Assembly: GCF_003383615.1 (NCBI RefSeq)
Contig: NZ_QNUL01000038.1
Location: forward strand, 1-48,411
Direction: 5' to 3'
Origin: Dyadobacter luteus
GTDB taxonomy: Bacteria > Bacteroidota > Bacteroidia > Cytophagales > Spirosomataceae
DNA: 48,411 nucleotides
Position numbers and translations under genes: made by a program. This document shows, piece by piece, positions 46,491-48,411 of the stretch (position 1 is the stretch's first letter; every line of letters starts with the position of its first letter). A model generated the notes under the pieces. The model was not told where the DNA came from. It was given only the letters and a program-made list of their open reading frames with translations, and did not search any database.

Positions 46491-47457
46491 TTGAATTAGG
46501 CACTTACGAAATAATCAATTTGTAAGGATACGGTGGTTTTGATACCATTCGTTTCATTAAATTCTCAAATATTCCTTCCTTCATTTTGTGACGGTTGAAC
46601 CTGTAGGTATACTCGTTAACATAAGCTTGCAAGTAATGCACTGAATGGTGAACACCTCTAAGCCAAGCTTTAAACATCATAATACTCCGATGTAATTGCG
46701 GAAAATTTTTACCCTTTTTCTCTGATTTCTCGCGGGTTAGCTTAGGGAATTCTGACTCCAAACCTTTGTATCCAGTCCAGCCGTCAGTACGAACCTGAGC
46801 TTGCTTTCCAATATGCTCACCCATGAATTTTTTCAGATTTTTCTTGCTTGCTGTTTCAATAACACGTCCATACATCCGAGAAACGCCCTTTCCCTTTCTT
46901 TCAATAGCTACAACCATGATCTTTTTCTTGCCCTCATTTCGACCTATTGCCTGGTCGTCCTGACCACCGACGTAGGTTTCGTCCACGTCTACTTTACCTT
47001 CCATTGGAAAGTTTTGGCTGCTTTCCATCGCTTTCATCACTTTTTGTTTAAAAAGCCAACACGTTTTCTGTCTTAATGCTAATTTCCTGCTCAGTTCGGT
47101 GCTACTTATTCCATTCTTACTTGTCGACAGATAGTAAATAATATAGAATGCCTTCAAAATTGGCACCTTACTTTTATGAAACAAAGTACCCGCAGTTGGC
47201 GATTCTATATAACGGCAACTTGTGCACTGTCGATCATAGGTTCCATTACCGCCGCAGTACCTTCCGTGCCCGCATTTAGAGCATTTGAATTCATTTTGCC
47301 ATTTCAAATTGGCTAGATATTCTCTACATTTATCTTCATCAGGAAACTGAGTCTGAAACTCAAATAACGATAGGCTGTTGAATCTTTTCTCCATATAACT
47401 CACTTGTTTACAAGTAAGTTAAGTATTTTTGCACTCTTTATCAAGTGCCTAATTCAA
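46491..47457 (-). mobile_element. Intact IS1595-family insertion sequence with target duplication
   Basis: 967 bp bounded by the inverted repeats TTGAATTAGGCACTT (46491-46505) and AAGTGCCTAATTCAA (47443-47457). It is flanked on both sides by the 8-bp direct repeat TAATTTAA (46483-46490 and 47458-47465). Eight bp is the known target duplication of IS1595. Perfect repeats and an intact transposase mean a recent, potentially active insertion. It lies in the gap between P8 and the ISKra4 remnant. Confidence 0.9.
46504..47394 (-). CDS. IS1595-family transposase
   Basis: 296 residues from MEKRFNSL (a start three codons earlier is possible). The N-terminal zinc ribbon is CSKCGH to CTSC (about residues 38-60). 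The ISXO2-like DDE-type core follows: KVDVDETYVGG (first Asp), VRTDGWTGYKG (second Asp), and the helical end VHYLQAYVNEYTYRFNRH, which supplies the third acidic or Asn position. There are no stops or shifts. It fills the element between its inverted repeats. Confidence 0.92.
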   Translation of the reverse strand: MEKRFNSLSLFEFQTQFPDEDKCREYLANLKWQNEFKCSKCGHGRYCGGNGTYDRQCTSCRYIESPTAGTLFHKSKVPILKAFYIIYYLSTSKNGISSTELSRKLALRQKTCWLFKQKVMKAMESSQNFPMEGKVDVDETYVGGQDDQAIGRNEGKKKIMVVAIERKGKGVSRMYGRVIETASKKNLKKFMGEHIGKQAQVRTDGWTGYKGLESEFPKLTREKSEKKGKNFPQLHRSIMMFKAWLRGVHHSVHYLQAYVNEYTYRFNRHKMKEGIFENLMKRMVSKPPYPYKLIIS

Positions 47458-47492
47458 TAATTTAAACATCTTAAGTAATTAATATAAGATCG

Positions 47493-47670
47493 AGGTCTTT
47501 TCGATAAAACGAGTAATTTTACAGACATGACTGCGAAGAATTTTTAGCATTGGTTAACGCTCAGTATGATAAATTAACGGCCTCCGCCGCTGACTTATAG
47601 TCAGGCAATACCTTTTATGCCTACGAAGAAGGTTTTGTAAAAGTGTAGACAGACGACTGGAAATTCCGGC
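47493..47670 (+). mobile_element. 5' remnant of a second ISKra4-family copy
   Basis: The sequence GTCTTTTC-ATAAAACGAG, then TAATTTTACAGA, is shared with the region just upstream of the ISKra4 start at 25236 on the other strand. The frame from ATG 47527 reads MTAKNF-stop-ALVNAQYDKL, FYAYEEGFVKV-stop-TDDWK, matching MTREELHALVDARYDKL and FYAYEEGF of the other copy. Only the N-terminus remains. The following 47671-47886 holds nothing I can support. Confidence 0.75.
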
Positions 47671-47886
47671 GTAATCAATTCGGAATTTCCAGATGTCATC
47701 CTTTTGTAATTGCAAGCCACTTTATAAGTATTTACGCTGGCGTGGCTTACAATTAGTACTTATCAAAGCAAAACAGAGAAGTTGTAAGCGCCTAGAATTG
47801 ATTGTAGCTACACTCAGGGATGAATAAAACCATTTGAGCTATCTGAGGGAAAAATTGTACCTTTGAATGATTTAGTCCCATCTTGA

Positions 47887-48302
47887 TTATTTGACCAAGA
47901 TCACGTCATAAGCTGCACTTTGACCAATCCCTTTATATTCTAGCAAATACACTGTAAAACCGGTTGCTGTTTTATTAAGTACAAGTGGCGACGATATAAA
48001 AGCATTTCCGTTAATTAAAAGTCCATTTAAATTAGGACCGCCTGTTTGTGTTAACGAAACTGTATAATTTGAAGTTCCAATACTTGGAAATGTCACCGCA
48101 ACTGTAATAAACATATTACCACCAACACCGTCGATTCCGCCAGTGACAGTAGCTCCTGTAATAAAACCGCTGACAGCTCTTGCTCCTGACGCCGCAGAAC
48201 TTATATCCCCAGCGACAAAACTTCCTGTAAGTAGTGTACTGGCAGTAGAAGGCACGGTAACCACATCCCCATTTATATCCACTCCCAGCGTTTGATAGTT
48301 AT
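47887..48302 (-). pseudogene. Secreted AQVKIGTNPT-family protein cut by an IS630 insertion (P9)
   Basis: Only the C-terminal part is present. It begins right at the IS border with NYQTLGVDINGDVVTVPSTA, the hinge of the P4/P5 type (LGVDNNGDVV), and continues as a Gly/Thr-rich beta domain (ITGATVTGGIDGVGGNMFIT, SIGTSNYTVSLTQTGG) to AAYDVILVK. The signal peptide and the constant module are lost beyond the insertion point at a TA (about 48302). The missing part may lie outside the window on the far side of the IS. Confidence 0.8.
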
Positions 48303-48411
48303 ACTAATTTCAAAATAAAAAGTCGTATATTTACGTATGAAATATGCTGACATTATTAAGGAAAGCATTGCTGATCTCGTTCTACTGGAAAAGCGAGAAA
48401 AGAATGCAATG
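48303..48411 (+). mobile_element. IS630-type element, copy 2, partial at the right edge
   Basis: Left end of the same element type as copy 1 (19135): CTAATTTCAAAATAAAAAGT, then the transposase start. ATG 48337 opens MKYADIIKESIADLVLLEKR, EKNAM up to the window edge, with the start codon intact where copy 1 has TTA. It truncates P9. Whether this copy is complete cannot be seen here. Confidence 0.8.

Noticed and set aside
1..48411. CRISPR arrays, tRNA and rRNA genes
   Set aside because: No regularly spaced repeats and no cloverleaf or rRNA-like stretches were noticed on either strand; a covariance search could still find a small RNA I missed.

Overview
This window looks like an accessory, insertion-sequence-rich segment of a Bacteroidota chromosome. 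A Cytophagales or Sphingobacteriales type genome (Dyadobacter- or Spirosoma-like) is my guess, not a proof. The evidence is the near absence of Shine-Dalgarno sites, promoter-like TTG/TAnnTTTG pairs, a type IX secretion (T9SS) C-terminal sorting domain, a two-component-propeller histidine kinase, many signal peptides ending in AQ, and Bacteroidota-type transposases. I saw no tRNA, rRNA or CRISPR array.

Left part (1-13.4 kb): small redox and regulatory modules. An SDR oxidoreductase is paired with a TetR repressor and three GGAA-N6-TTCC operators. An aldo/keto reductase is followed by an AraC regulator. A Crp/Fnr regulator, a QorB-like reductase and an SMR efflux pump form one minus-strand cluster with an Fnr-type palindrome. 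Two secreted or anchored thioredoxin-fold proteins and a Fic protein with an N-terminal inhibitory motif are also here. The Fic gene is shortened next to a crippled IS630 transposase, and an Rpn-type nuclease gene is decayed.

Middle part (13.4-18.7 kb): a compact five-gene operon that I read as a Bacteroidota chaperone-usher-like surface-fibre system. Its order is pilin-like subunit, PapD-like chaperone, 902-residue outer-membrane usher-like barrel, second pilin-like subunit, tip-like subunit. It has a promoter, an intercistronic hairpin after the first subunit gene, and start/stop overlaps at the end. This is the strongest candidate for an undescribed system.

Right part (19-48.4 kb): a mobile-element graveyard (two IS630-type copies and a remnant, an IS3 gene split by a group II intron, two ISKra4 remnants, one intact IS1595 element with an 8-bp target duplication) mixed with a family of at least nine secreted paralogues. 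These share an N-terminal AQVKIGxNPT module and have different C-terminal domains (C1q-like jelly rolls, one S74 chaperone domain). Two are frameshifted, one is cut by an IS, one is a relic, and one is bracketed by 154-bp direct repeats. Regulators are interspersed: an AraC protein with a single-domain receiver, two receiver-like proteins lacking the phospho-acceptor Asp, a NarL-type response regulator and a 1068-residue propeller histidine kinase. I infer, without direct proof, that these regulators control the secreted family and the T9SS-exported proteins beside it.
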